Of a stretch of 64,000 nt of DNA, positions 26,795-35,391 are shown one piece after another. Below the pieces are notes generated by a model. It saw only the letters and a program-made list of their open reading frames with translations, made no database searches and was not told the DNA's origin. Positions within the stretch are counted from its first letter, which is position 1; each line of letters opens with the position of its first letter. The stretch comes from G963676655 sp963678305 (GTDB taxonomy: Bacteria > Verrucomicrobiota > Lentisphaeria > Victivallales > Victivallaceae), in the NCBI GenBank assembly GCA_963678305.2, contig CAXXVV010000002.1, positions 180,451 through 244,450 on the forward strand, given 5' to 3'. A program made the translations under genes and the position numbers.

Positions 26795-29700
26795 TTAAGG
26801 AGTCCAGAACGGCTTATCGGCGACCAGAATCATTTTTGCCATATAAGGCTTCAAGGTGATAACTGTATCTTTAGTGCCTTCGACCGTCTGATCGGTCAAC
26901 GGGTCATAGACAAATACTTCACCGTATTTCGCGCGGAGATTCAGTTTGAACTTCTGTTCCCGGGCGGTTGAATTAATCGCCGCCAGCAATTGTCCTTTCC
27001 GGTTCAGGTAAGAGCTGCACAGGACGTATTTGTTATCTGACGGGTTATTTTTCCAGTACGGAATAAATTGCCAGTCGTCACGCCCGCCAGCGTCAATGAA
27101 GGCAAACTTGCGCTCCTGCATGCTATCGACATATTTGCGTTCGATAAAACTGGGATAGAGCATCAGGTTATATACCAGGGTCAGCCCGACTGTGTGAACC
27201 GCGACTTCCGGCTTTTTACTGCGCTGGTTGCGAAATTGCGGCAGAAACATGCGCCATGCACCGGTATTGGTACACATCTGCATCCGAAAATCTTCCGGCG
27301 TCAGGAATTGCAGATAATAATCATAATCAAAACATTTGGCCCGGTACTCTTCCCCGGTCAGGGTAATATCCGCAAAAATTGAGGCGATGGTGAAAAAGGT
27401 CGCGCCGGAATGCAGGAAAAACCAGGTATCGGGATTTCGCTTGACCTGTTCATTATAGATTCTGCTGTAGAAATCACGCAGGGCGAAAACCTGAAACTTG
27501 AATTCCTTCGCTTTTTCATCCGCATAAATCCCCATGCAGTCATAATACACCCCGCCAAATTTGTGTTTGGTCAGAAACTGCCGGAAATGCTTCATATACA
27601 AATCCGTCCATGTTTTCTGGGTCTGATCGATCTTTATGTCGTCATAACCCCATTTCCGCATAGTGGTTTTCGCTGAATAAATGCGCAGCGGCAGGCTGAT
27701 CCATTTTTCCTCGTAATACTTCCATTGCGGAATACCGGTCATGGCAAAAGACGGACACTGGTAGAAAAACAACAGCTTGTCCTTATTATCCTCGAGGTAC
27801 CGGGGAAATATGTCCGGGTCGGCCGGCTCCGGAAAACCGAAATATTTCATATTCGTCGGCTGGCTCCACGCCAGGTCCATATTGGAATATTTTTTTCCGG
27901 CACGAAATCTCAAATTTTTTCCAGCCGCTCTTTTGGGCCTGACCGGAGTACAGCCAAAACCGTATTGAAAAGTTCCGGTTTTACCTTCAGTGATCTTCAA
28001 CGGCTCACAAACGAAGTTAATGCTTACTCCCTGCCCTCGCTGGGCGGTCTGACATACTTTCGGCATTATCTCGGCCGCCGGGTACAACTGTTCGGCAACC
28101 CAGTAAACACCGCTCTCCATATTACCGTTCCACAGCAGCGGATAAAAGCGTTTGCTGCTGAAATTCTTACCACTTTGCAAGTTGAGCAACTGGTAATTAG
28201 ACCATGATCCATCATAGCAAACCTGCCAGTCCATGACCGACGGAGTATATTGCAGCGACAACATATCAACCGTCAATTCGGATTTAGGTTTCAACTCAAG
28301 TGTATACTTGATAAAACTGTCATATTCAACTTGCGCGGTCAAATTGATATCGAGAGCCGAAGAACTCAAGACGGTTCTTAGAACTATTTTGTTCGGGGAA
28401 ATAGTTTCTGCCGTAATGGCTGCGGGGGCAAATTGTTCAGCGATGGGTTGGCCGTTCAAAATAAGTCGCGGCGGTGCGGCAAAAAGCTCAAGATCAGGCT
28501 TTAGAGACCGGATATTTTTGATTCCAAGATATTTATCAAAACTGACAACGGTGTTCCAGCAGGTAACGGAACGACTCGCCGTATCATATTTGAGCGGAGT
28601 CCAGGGAGATGACGGTTTTTCATCCTGCTTGAGAATGCCGATATCATTTTGCCAGGTGCATTTATTAAAGTTGTGAAAACCCTGTGACGGACTAGTCAAA
28701 CGACCCTCTTTTGTCACCGCTTCCGCAAATATATTAAACTGCTGATCCGGCAATGAAGCAAGATTAAAACTGAAAGCGCCTTTTGGTCCGGCTTTGACGT
28801 TTTTTACGACTTTTCCGGCCCGGTCTTTCAGCATCACAACCGCCGGAGCGGCCGCTTTAGCGGCAATCAGTTCTGCCCGTCCACTGAGTTTTTTAGTATC
28901 GGGATCAATCGACCAGACCAGGCGCAGTTCCGGTTTACCTTTGTAGAAATCAATCCCGTCAATGTAAATTTTTGCTTCAGGCAACTGCTTGTACAACCGT
29001 AACCGCAAGTCGACAAATGCCGCTTTTTCGGGTGCATGGAAGATAAATTCGCGTTTACTCCATGATTTCGAGGCCGCCATTCTGATTCGACTCTGTTTTT
29101 TCAACAACTTCCCGGCTGCATCGCGGAAAAACGCAATAAACATCCCGTTATTGGAAACATAAGGCCCGTCAGTACGATAATTAAATGAAAAAGCGTAATT
29201 GATTCCCGGGGTAATCTTCAAACCTTTAATCGTGAGAGGATATTGATACGGATGTTTATTGCCCCGGGCCAATATGCACGCTTCTCCCAGTTTGGCTTTT
29301 TGCCAGTCATGCAGAAGACAGCCGCCCGACCCGGTCAAAAAACGCTCCTGCGCCGGAATATCACGACGCCATTTCATGAAATTGATATTCTCCAACGCTC
29401 CGCTGCGAAATGATTTTTCAACCTCGATATTACCAAAGCGAAGGTTGTCAAGAAACAACTTCTCTGTTTTTGCGATCTTGACCAGCCTGATATACACCGC
29501 GGCCTGTTTTATTTTCTGGTTATCCGGAACGGTAAAGATATGTTCAACCCGATCCCAGTCGGCGGATCGAAGAATTCTGAGATTCTCAGTTGTCACCGCA
29601 CGTCCCTTTTCATCTTGATAAATACAGACGATCAGTCCGGTGCCGAACTTGTTCGTGGTCCGGTACAAACATGAAAAACCTATTTTATCTCCCGGCTTAA

Positions 29701-29923
29701 CCGGAACCGGTTTAAAAAAGGCCGAATATTGAACATTTTCAGTTGTTCCGGGAATTTCCAGCATTTTCTCACCGGAAAAAGCCTTTCCGGCGACAACCTT
29801 AGCCGGGGCTTTGAGCATCAAAGCGTCTTTCGGCTCGTCATCCTGATCAAATAAAATGCTGACATTCCCCGCGGAAGCCGCAATCGAGGACACCATCAAA
29901 ACAGTAAGAATTTGTTGTTTCAT
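26795..29923 (-). CDS. Large secreted protein with CBM-like modules and a glycosidase-like (DUF6067-type) core
   Basis: A 1042-residue protein with a signal peptide (ILTVLMVSSIAASA). Two beta-sandwich modules are seen at residues about 20-165 and 170-320 (each ending in IYIDGIDFYKG or LFLDNLRFGN, typical of CBM4/9- or galactose-binding-like folds), followed by a beta-rich linker. The region of about 640-960 looks like a TIM-barrel glycosidase (MDLAWSQPTNMKYFGFP, HKFGGVYYDCMGIYADEKA, ADITLTGEEYRAKCFDYDYY), close in style to DUF6067/GH123-like proteins, with a beta-sandwich C-terminus. The catalytic residues cannot be assigned with certainty. It follows the cassette III pseudopilin by 18 bases and is the only enzyme-like gene of that cassette. 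Confidence 0.75.
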   Translation of the reverse strand: MKQQILTVLMVSSIAASAGNVSILFDQDDEPKDALMLKAPAKVVAGKAFSGEKMLEIPGTTENVQYSAFFKPVPVKPGDKIGFSCLYRTTNKFGTGLIVCIYQDEKGRAVTTENLRILRSADWDRVEHIFTVPDNQKIKQAAVYIRLVKIAKTEKLFLDNLRFGNIEVEKSFRSGALENINFMKWRRDIPAQERFLTGSGGCLLHDWQKAKLGEACILARGNKHPYQYPLTIKGLKITPGINYAFSFNYRTDGPYVSNNGMFIAFFRDAAGKLLKKQSRIRMAASKSWSKREFIFHAPEKAAFVDLRLRLYKQLPEAKIYIDGIDFYKGKPELRLVWSIDPDTKKLSGRAELIAAKAAAPAVVMLKDRAGKVVKNVKAGPKGAFSFNLASLPDQQFNIFAEAVTKEGRLTSPSQGFHNFNKCTWQNDIGILKQDEKPSSPWTPLKYDTASRSVTCWNTVVSFDKYLGIKNIRSLKPDLELFAAPPRLILNGQPIAEQFAPAAITAETISPNKIVLRTVLSSSALDINLTAQVEYDSFIKYTLELKPKSELTVDMLSLQYTPSVMDWQVCYDGSWSNYQLLNLQSGKNFSSKRFYPLLWNGNMESGVYWVAEQLYPAAEIMPKVCQTAQRGQGVSINFVCEPLKITEGKTGTFQYGFGCTPVRPKRAAGKNLRFRAGKKYSNMDLAWSQPTNMKYFGFPEPADPDIFPRYLEDNKDKLLFFYQCPSFAMTGIPQWKYYEEKWISLPLRIYSAKTTMRKWGYDDIKIDQTQKTWTDLYMKHFRQFLTKHKFGGVYYDCMGIYADEKAKEFKFQVFALRDFYSRIYNEQVKRNPDTWFFLHSGATFFTIASIFADITLTGEEYRAKCFDYDYYLQFLTPEDFRMQMCTNTGAWRMFLPQFRNQRSKKPEVAVHTVGLTLVYNLMLYPSFIERKYVDSMQERKFAFIDAGGRDDWQFIPYWKNNPSDNKYVLCSSYLNRKGQLLAAINSTAREQKFKLNLRAKYGEVFVYDPLTDQTVEGTKDTVITLKPYMAKMILVADKPFWTP

Positions 29924-29941
29924 AATAATGCGTGTGTAAAG

Positions 29942-30745
29942 TTATTTTTTTAATTTGTAGATTGTCGTGTTCCAGGTCAAGCCATCCGGGATGCGGGAGA
30001 CGGAACCGTCGATCATGCAGAAATTGCCGGTTGATTTACTGTTATGCGCCTGTCCGAGGTAACGGTAGCCGTTGCCTCCGGTAATATTTCTGGCGGGACA
30101 TAGATAGGCCCGGTAATGATACAAGGGATTGTTAATATCTGAAAGCGGATCTAAATTCGGTTCGGTAAATGCCGGGGTCGTCGAGGGTTGCTCTACATTG
30201 GAAATCTTATTACCGAACCACAAAGTACCGTCCTCACTGCGTTCAGCACATTGGCCATTGTAGGCATAACTGATCCTGCCATAACCATTGAACTGAGCCT
30301 CTGTAACGCCACCTGCAGGTTTGGACGCCGGACACCGCATCAGGTCGGTATTGTGAACGTATTGCAGAATCTGGCTCGGCCACCAGCGATTAAGATAGGT
30401 CGTATCCCACATCTGATAACCGCGCGAGTCATAGATTGAACCGCCATAAGAGGCAAAAGCGCCGTCTCCCACCGCATGTGAGGCATTCGGCATATAACCG
30501 TTATAATCGTTGGTATACAGCATCATCCCCTGCCCCAACTGTTTCATCCGGGCGGCACAACTGATTTCCTTAGCCTTTTCCCTGGCTTTACCAAGCGCCG
30601 GCAGCAGCATACTCGCAAGAATAGCAATGATCGCTATTACAACAAGAAGCTCGATTAGTGTAAAAAATATAACAGACTCACAGGGATAAGAGGTATCCCT
30701 GCCGACGATGCTTCGTTTATTAACGAAAATCAACATTCTACTCAT
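29942..30745 (-). CDS. Pseudopilin-like protein of cassette III
   Basis: About 267 residues from ATG 30745, chosen because GGAG lies seven bases upstream; an in-frame ATG at 30757 has no such site. An unusually long leader of about 28 residues precedes FTLIELLVVIAIIAILASML and LPALGKAREKA. The residue before Phe is another Phe, not Gly. The C-terminal domain carries CPASKP, CPARN and an H-X9-DG-like segment (HNSKSTGNFCMIDGSV). It starts 18 bases after the GntR stop and ends 18 bases before the large secreted protein, giving a tight three-gene operon. Confidence 0.87.
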   Translation of the reverse strand: MSRMLIFVNKRSIVGRDTSYPCESVIFFTLIELLVVIAIIAILASMLLPALGKAREKAKEISCAARMKQLGQGMMLYTNDYNGYMPNASHAVGDGAFASYGGSIYDSRGYQMWDTTYLNRWWPSQILQYVHNTDLMRCPASKPAGGVTEAQFNGYGRISYAYNGQCAERSEDGTLWFGNKISNVEQPSTTPAFTEPNLDPLSDINNPLYHYRAYLCPARNITGGNGYRYLGQAHNSKSTGNFCMIDGSVSRIPDGLTWNTTIYKLKK

Positions 30746-30763
30746 TTTGTTCTCCATTAAACT

Positions 30764-31843
30764 TTATGATTGGTGATTGAAATTTTTTAATTTAAATTCA
30801 AAAGGAAATTCGATACATTGGCGCCCCGCTTGTCCGCCGGCAACTTTTATCAACGCCTTGACCGCTTCCCGGCCAAGGGTCATAAACGGCTGAGCCAGCT
30901 CATGGACCTGGTCCTTACGGGGAACCCCCGGGGGAATGCCGTTTTGCGAATCAATCATAATGACCGCTTCGAGATCATCAGGAGTGACAATGCCCAGTTC
31001 ATCCAGTAAATCAAAAAAATCAAAATACTGGATACCTCCGGTAAGTATAAGCGCGTCAGGCCGGTTGCGGGCCGTCAGCATTTCTTTCAATCCGGCAATT
31101 GCTTCATCCCTTGTCGCTTCAGAACTACGGGTATTGTTTATTTCAAGAATATAATTCACGTCGGGAGAAATCCCGGCAATTTCAAGCGCCTGATGATAAC
31201 CGCGTAAATAGTAATGCGATAAATTAAAATCCATCACCGGGGCATAGGCAATCCTGCGATGTCCCTTTGCTATCAGCTGAGAAGTAACAGAACGGATCAA
31301 CTCAACCGGCTCCGGACAGACATAGCTTAAATGTGAATTCTTTAAAATACGGTTCACCGCAATCCCCGGAATCCCATTCTGACGCAATTCTTCCATAATA
31401 TCATACTGATTATGGTATGGCAGCATCCCGATTACTCCGTCAACGTTCAATTTGCGGCACTCTTCAATCAACGTTTTCCGAGTCTTTCCGATGCACATCA
31501 CATCAAGAAAACACGCATTGCGCGAAGCTTCGGCAACCGCGCCGGCAATAATCTCACGAATGCATTTTGCAGTCGGCGTCTGATCATCCGGCTCACCATG
31601 GCTGATTGCGAGAAAATGACGGGTTTTAGTTTTCTTTTCAGGTTTATTGATAAACGCCCCCTTGCCTTTTGTCCGCGACAAGTGGCCGCTTTCTTCAAGA
31701 ATATGCAACGCGCGCCTGACAGTGACGTGACTCACGCCGAAAAGGCGGCGCAAATCGTTTTCAGATGGCAGACGCTCTCCATGACTTCCGGACAAAACCA
31801 GATCCTGAACGTAGTCTTTTACTTCTAGATATTTTGCTTTCAC
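30764..31843 (-). CDS. GntR-type regulator with LacI-like ligand-binding domain (cassette III)
   Basis: A 359-residue regulator that starts at GTG with AAGGAAA seven bases upstream. An N-terminal GntR winged helix (VKDYVQDLVLSGSHGERLPSEN, LRRLFGVSHVTVRRALHIL, LSRTKGKGAFINK) is joined to a LacI/GalR-type sensor (HFLAISHGEPD, CRKLNVDGVIGMLPYHNQ, GHRRIAYAPVMDFNLSHYYLRGYHQAL, ILTGGIQYFDFFDLLDEL). It is the same architecture as the cassette II regulator but too divergent to be a recent copy. It heads the pseudopilin-glycosidase operon and is divergent from the LacI-led amino-sugar operon. An AT-rich palindrome lies upstream at 31901-31916. Confidence 0.88.
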   Translation of the reverse strand: MKAKYLEVKDYVQDLVLSGSHGERLPSENDLRRLFGVSHVTVRRALHILEESGHLSRTKGKGAFINKPEKKTKTRHFLAISHGEPDDQTPTAKCIREIIAGAVAEASRNACFLDVMCIGKTRKTLIEECRKLNVDGVIGMLPYHNQYDIMEELRQNGIPGIAVNRILKNSHLSYVCPEPVELIRSVTSQLIAKGHRRIAYAPVMDFNLSHYYLRGYHQALEIAGISPDVNYILEINNTRSSEATRDEAIAGLKEMLTARNRPDALILTGGIQYFDFFDLLDELGIVTPDDLEAVIMIDSQNGIPPGVPRKDQVHELAQPFMTLGREAVKALIKVAGGQAGRQCIEFPFEFKLKNFNHQS

Positions 31844-31900
31844 TAATCTTTCCTTTAAGCAAACAAGCCTGAATAATCATATCTGTAAACTTATTAATGT

Positions 31901-31916
31901 TTATATTATAATATAA
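31901..31916. promoter_or_regulatory. AT-rich palindrome upstream of the cassette III GntR gene
   Basis: A perfect 16-bp palindrome of only A and T, flanked by AACTTAT (31888-31894) and ATAAGTT (31913-31919). Its position 58 bases upstream of the GntR start makes it a possible operator, but AT-rich palindromes also occur by chance. Confidence 0.3.
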
Positions 31917-32199
31917 GTTAAGAATTAAAAAGTCAAGACCTGTTTTAGCTTTTTTCCAGAAATTACGGTGATATGATACAATGCGTCATAAAACAAAACT
32001 TGTATCGGACTCAAAATATAATAATAATTTATCAATACCTGCTTTAACAAAAAGGTATAAGATATTGGTAACAAAAGATTAAACACCAACAACACAGACA
32101 AGTCAAGCGTCCATTTGGCTGAACCTGACATGACCAACAGTCTCAAATAACTCAACTGTCACATTGCCCGTTATGACTAAGCCGTCTACTGATCTGTTC

Positions 32200-32286
32200 T
32201 TGCGTAAAAATTACGCAAAAATTTTATATTTGAAAACTTGAAATAGCGCAAATGAACGCTAAATTAAGCTGCGTAAACGGTTACGC
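32200..32286. promoter_or_regulatory. Two LacI-type operators upstream of the amino-sugar operon
   Basis: Site 1, TTGCGTAA-AAA-TTACGCAA (32200-32218 including arms), and site 2, GCGTAA-ACGG-TTACGC (32271-32286), share the half-site GCGTAA. Their centres are about 70 bases apart and site 2 ends 30 bases before the LacI start. This arrangement fits repression of the operon by its own first gene; binding is inferred. Confidence 0.65.
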
Positions 32287-32316
32287 TTTTTATTGATAAA
32301 TTGAGGATTGAGTTGA

Positions 32317-33303
32317 ATGAAGAGTAGAATGACGATCAAACAATTTGCTGAAATGCTCGGGGTTTCGACCGCGACGGTTTCGCGTGCATTCAGCGGGCGC
32401 GGCCGGATCAGTGAGAAAACCCGACAGGAAATAATCGCCAAGGCGGAAGCAGTAGGCTACCGGGTAAATATCCATGCCAGAACGTTGGGAGCCGGCCGCT
32501 CAAATATGGTGGCGATGTTCTATCCTTCTCTTGAAGGCGAAGAACTTGACTATTTTATCACAGAAATAATGCAGGGCATATCCAAAGCATTGAACCGGGA
32601 GGACAAGACCTTGCAAATTCACCCCTTTGTTTCCGGTTCAAGCGACGTCAGCCGCTGTCGCGACTATATTCTGGGCGGCTTGTACGCCGGAGTAATTGTC
32701 GTGGCCGGGTCCAAAGAATCCCGGCAGTTGGTGGAAACCGCCCAAAGCGGCAACATTCCTTATGTCGTCATTGGCCACATGTCAGGCGAACATATCAATG
32801 CGGTTACTTTTGACAATGAACGCGGCGCGGAACTGGCGGGCAGATATTTCAGAGCAACCGGACGCAAGCACCCGGCTTATGTCAGCGGCTATCTGGATAT
32901 GCGTAAAAAAGCCGGATTCCGTAAAGGGTTGCAGCATTTGGCGGAAGAACTGGTTGTCAGCGGCAGCGGCGGCAGCTTCCGACACGGAGCGCTGGCATAC
33001 GAACAGTTAAGCAAAAATCACCCGCAAGTGGATTGCGTTCTCTGTGCCAACGACGTCCTGGCCATGGGACTGCTCCGCGCAGCTATCGATGACGGACGAA
33101 AAATCCCGGACGATCTGGCGGTTATCGGTTTTGACGATATTCAAATGGCCAGTTTTTACAACCCGTCAATCTCATCAATAACCCTGCGGTTGTTCCAGAT
33201 CGGGGAAACCTCGGTCAGGTTATTGACCCGCATGATGAACGGCGAAGAAATAGCCCACGCCGAACAAATAAAATGCGATTTGATCCTGCGTGAATCTTCT
33301 TGA
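32317..33303 (+). CDS. LacI-family transcriptional regulator (amino-sugar operon)
   Basis: A 328-residue LacI/GalR regulator. The N-terminal helix-turn-helix reads MTIKQFAEMLGVSTATVSRAFSGRGRISEKTR with the hinge helix around HARTLGAGRS. The sensor domain shows the usual landmarks (YAGVIVVAGS, AVTFDNERGAELAGRYF, VDCVLCANDVLAMGLLRA, LAVIGFDDIQMASFYNPSISSI). It is the first gene of a co-directional run ending with nagB and is preceded by two matching operators, so it most likely represses its own operon and responds to an N-acetylhexosamine or a derivative; the effector is inferred from the genes it heads. Confidence 0.92.
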   Translation: MKSRMTIKQFAEMLGVSTATVSRAFSGRGRISEKTRQEIIAKAEAVGYRVNIHARTLGAGRSNMVAMFYPSLEGEELDYFITEIMQGISKALNREDKTLQIHPFVSGSSDVSRCRDYILGGLYAGVIVVAGSKESRQLVETAQSGNIPYVVIGHMSGEHINAVTFDNERGAELAGRYFRATGRKHPAYVSGYLDMRKKAGFRKGLQHLAEELVVSGSGGSFRHGALAYEQLSKNHPQVDCVLCANDVLAMGLLRAAIDDGRKIPDDLAVIGFDDIQMASFYNPSISSITLRLFQIGETSVRLLTRMMNGEEIAHAEQIKCDLILRESS

Positions 33304-33348
33304 ATAACTTCAATCAACGTTTTATTAATAATTTGAAAAGGAAGTAAA

Positions 33349-34251
33349 ATGAAACCTGTTTTATTGGTATTGGCCGCCGGAATGGGCAGCCGGTACGGCG
33401 GTTTGAAACAACTGGACCCGGTCGGACCATCGGGTGAAACAATCATGGACTATTCCGTCTACGATGCCATCAGAGCCGGATTCGGTAAAGTTGTATTCGT
33501 TATCCGGCGCGACATCGAGGACCAGTTCCGGGAGCAGATCGGCAGCCGGTACGCCGGCAAGGTCGATGTTGATTACGCGTTCCAGGAACTCGATATGCTG
33601 CCGGAAGGCTTCTCCCTGCCTGAAACACGTCAGAAACCATGGGGCACCGGCCACGCCGCCTTGTGCGCGGCGGATAAAATCGACGCCCCCTTCGTCATCA
33701 TTAACGCGGATGATTTTTACGGAGCCAGCGCTTTCTGCCTGATGGCGGATTATTTTGCCCATCTTGACGTGAACTCAAACGACTATGCCATGTGCGGCTA
33801 TATTCTGCGTCAGACCCTGTCCGATCACGGCAGCGTCGCCCGCGGAATATGCAAATGCGGCATTGACAATTTTCTGTCAAACGTTGAAGAAATGACCAAG
33901 ATCGAACGTGCCGGCGATGCCGCGCTCAACCGGAATGAAAACGGCTCGATTACTCAATTGACCGGGGATGAAATTGTTTCCCTGAACTACTGGGGGTTCA
34001 CACCAACCCTGTTCAAGCACCTTGACCGGCTTTTTACGGAATTTCTGAAAGACAACATAGAGAAGGAAAAAGCTGAATTTTTCCTGCCGTTCGCGGTCAA
34101 TGACCTGATCAAACAGGGAATCGCCCGGGTTAAAGTGCTTGAAACCCCGGATTCATGGTTCGGCGTCACTTACCGCCCCGACCGGGAAAAAGTCGAACAG
34201 GGCATTAAAGAACTCGTAGCAGCCGGTAAATATCCGGCCAGCCTGTTTTAA
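33349..34251 (+). CDS. Sugar-1-phosphate nucleotidyltransferase-like protein
   Basis: A 300-residue protein of the NTP_transferase fold. The N-terminal nucleotide-binding loop is LVLAAGMGSRYGGLKQLDPVGPSGE, and VIINADDFYG supplies the metal-binding Asp pair; KPWGTGHAALCA and VSLNYWGFTP are further family features. It probably activates a sugar 1-phosphate to a UDP- or other NDP-sugar. The next gene encodes a kinase that makes N-acetylhexosamine 1-phosphate, the expected substrate. Substrate and nucleotide preference cannot be read from the sequence. A clear AAAAGGAAG Shine-Dalgarno is present. Confidence 0.83.
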   Translation: MKPVLLVLAAGMGSRYGGLKQLDPVGPSGETIMDYSVYDAIRAGFGKVVFVIRRDIEDQFREQIGSRYAGKVDVDYAFQELDMLPEGFSLPETRQKPWGTGHAALCAADKIDAPFVIINADDFYGASAFCLMADYFAHLDVNSNDYAMCGYILRQTLSDHGSVARGICKCGIDNFLSNVEEMTKIERAGDAALNRNENGSITQLTGDEIVSLNYWGFTPTLFKHLDRLFTEFLKDNIEKEKAEFFLPFAVNDLIKQGIARVKVLETPDSWFGVTYRPDREKVEQGIKELVAAGKYPASLF

Positions 34252-34272
34252 TCATAGAGGACAAAGACTGAA

Positions 34273-35370
34273 ATGATCAAATACGATATTCCTGAAATTT
34301 TCACAAATTTCAACGTTCCCGGCAACTACCTGTTTGCCGAGCCATTCGGCGGCGGCCATATCAACGACACGTTCAGAGTCACCACCAACCAGGGCGGAAC
34401 CGAAGTACGTTACACGCTGCAGCGCATCAACCATTACGTCTTTAAAAATCCTCCGGAACTGATGGATAACTACCTCAGGGTGACTGAACATATTCACCGG
34501 AAACTGCAGCATCGCCGCGATTCGTCGCGTCATGGCCTGTATGTTATTCGTGACACTCAGAACCGGCCTTATTATAAAGATAGCGACGGAAACTTCTGGC
34601 GCTGCTACTGTTTTGTCGAGAAAGCCCGGAGTTATGACATCTGCGAAACGCCGGAACAGGCTTATACCGCTGCCAAAGCGTTCGGTGAATTCCAACTGCT
34701 GCTGGTGGATCTGCCGGGCAGCCGACTGTTCGAGACGATTCCCGACTTCCACAATACCCCGAAGCGTTTGGCCGACCTGGAAAAGGCTATTGCCGAAGAC
34801 CCGCAAGGACGGGTCAAAGAAGTTCAGAAAGAGATTGATTTTGTCCTGTCACGCCGTGACGACGCCAATCTACTGGTGGACCTTCACAAGGCCGGAGAAA
34901 TCCCGGAACGTATCACTCATAACGATACAAAACTGAACAACGTATTGATCGACTTCGAAACCAACGAAGGTATTTGCGTGATCGACCTTGATACCATTAT
35001 GCCGGGACTGGTCCATTATGACTTCGGCGATATGATCCGCACCAGTACCAGTCCGGCTCCGGAAGACGAAACTGATCTGTCAAAAATTTATATGCAGTTT
35101 GAAATGTTTGAGGCTATTCTGCGCGGTTATCTCGATACAGCCGGAAAGTTTCTGACCCCGACCGAACGGAAATATCTGCCGTTCAGCGGCAAACTCATTA
35201 CGATGGAAATCGGCATAAGGTTCCTTGAGGACCATATCCGCGGCGACGTCTACTTCAAGACCCATCGTCCCAACCATAACCTGGATCGTGCCCGCAGCCA
35301 ATTCAAACTGGTTGAGTCAATCGAAGAGCAAATGGATAAAATGAACGCCCTGCTGGACAGCATTAACTAA
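34273..35370 (+). CDS. nahK: N-acetylhexosamine 1-kinase-like phosphotransferase
   Basis: A 365-residue APH-fold kinase that resembles bifidobacterial NahK (LnpB) along its length: FGGGHINDTFRVTT, YTLQRINHYVF, ETIPDFHNTPKRL, the catalytic loop ITHNDTKLNNVLID with Asp218, and IDLDTIMPGLVHYDFGD. NahK phosphorylates GlcNAc and GalNAc at the anomeric carbon with ATP, the second step of the lacto-N-biose/galacto-N-biose pathway. The GH112 phosphorylase that normally feeds that pathway is not in the window, so the free sugars may come from GH123-type hydrolysis instead. The symbol is by similarity. Confidence 0.88.
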   Translation: MIKYDIPEIFTNFNVPGNYLFAEPFGGGHINDTFRVTTNQGGTEVRYTLQRINHYVFKNPPELMDNYLRVTEHIHRKLQHRRDSSRHGLYVIRDTQNRPYYKDSDGNFWRCYCFVEKARSYDICETPEQAYTAAKAFGEFQLLLVDLPGSRLFETIPDFHNTPKRLADLEKAIAEDPQGRVKEVQKEIDFVLSRRDDANLLVDLHKAGEIPERITHNDTKLNNVLIDFETNEGICVIDLDTIMPGLVHYDFGDMIRTSTSPAPEDETDLSKIYMQFEMFEAILRGYLDTAGKFLTPTERKYLPFSGKLITMEIGIRFLEDHIRGDVYFKTHRPNHNLDRARSQFKLVESIEEQMDKMNALLDSIN

Positions 35371-35391
35371 ATAAAAAACAGGAAAAAGAAA

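Larger units (their letters stand above)
31844..32316. other. Divergent intergenic region between GntR (cassette III) and LacI
   Basis: This 473-base AT-rich region contains a palindrome near the GntR gene and two GCGTAA...TTACGC operators near the LacI gene. The middle part (about 31925-32190) shows no gene or recognisable RNA. Confidence 0.6.
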
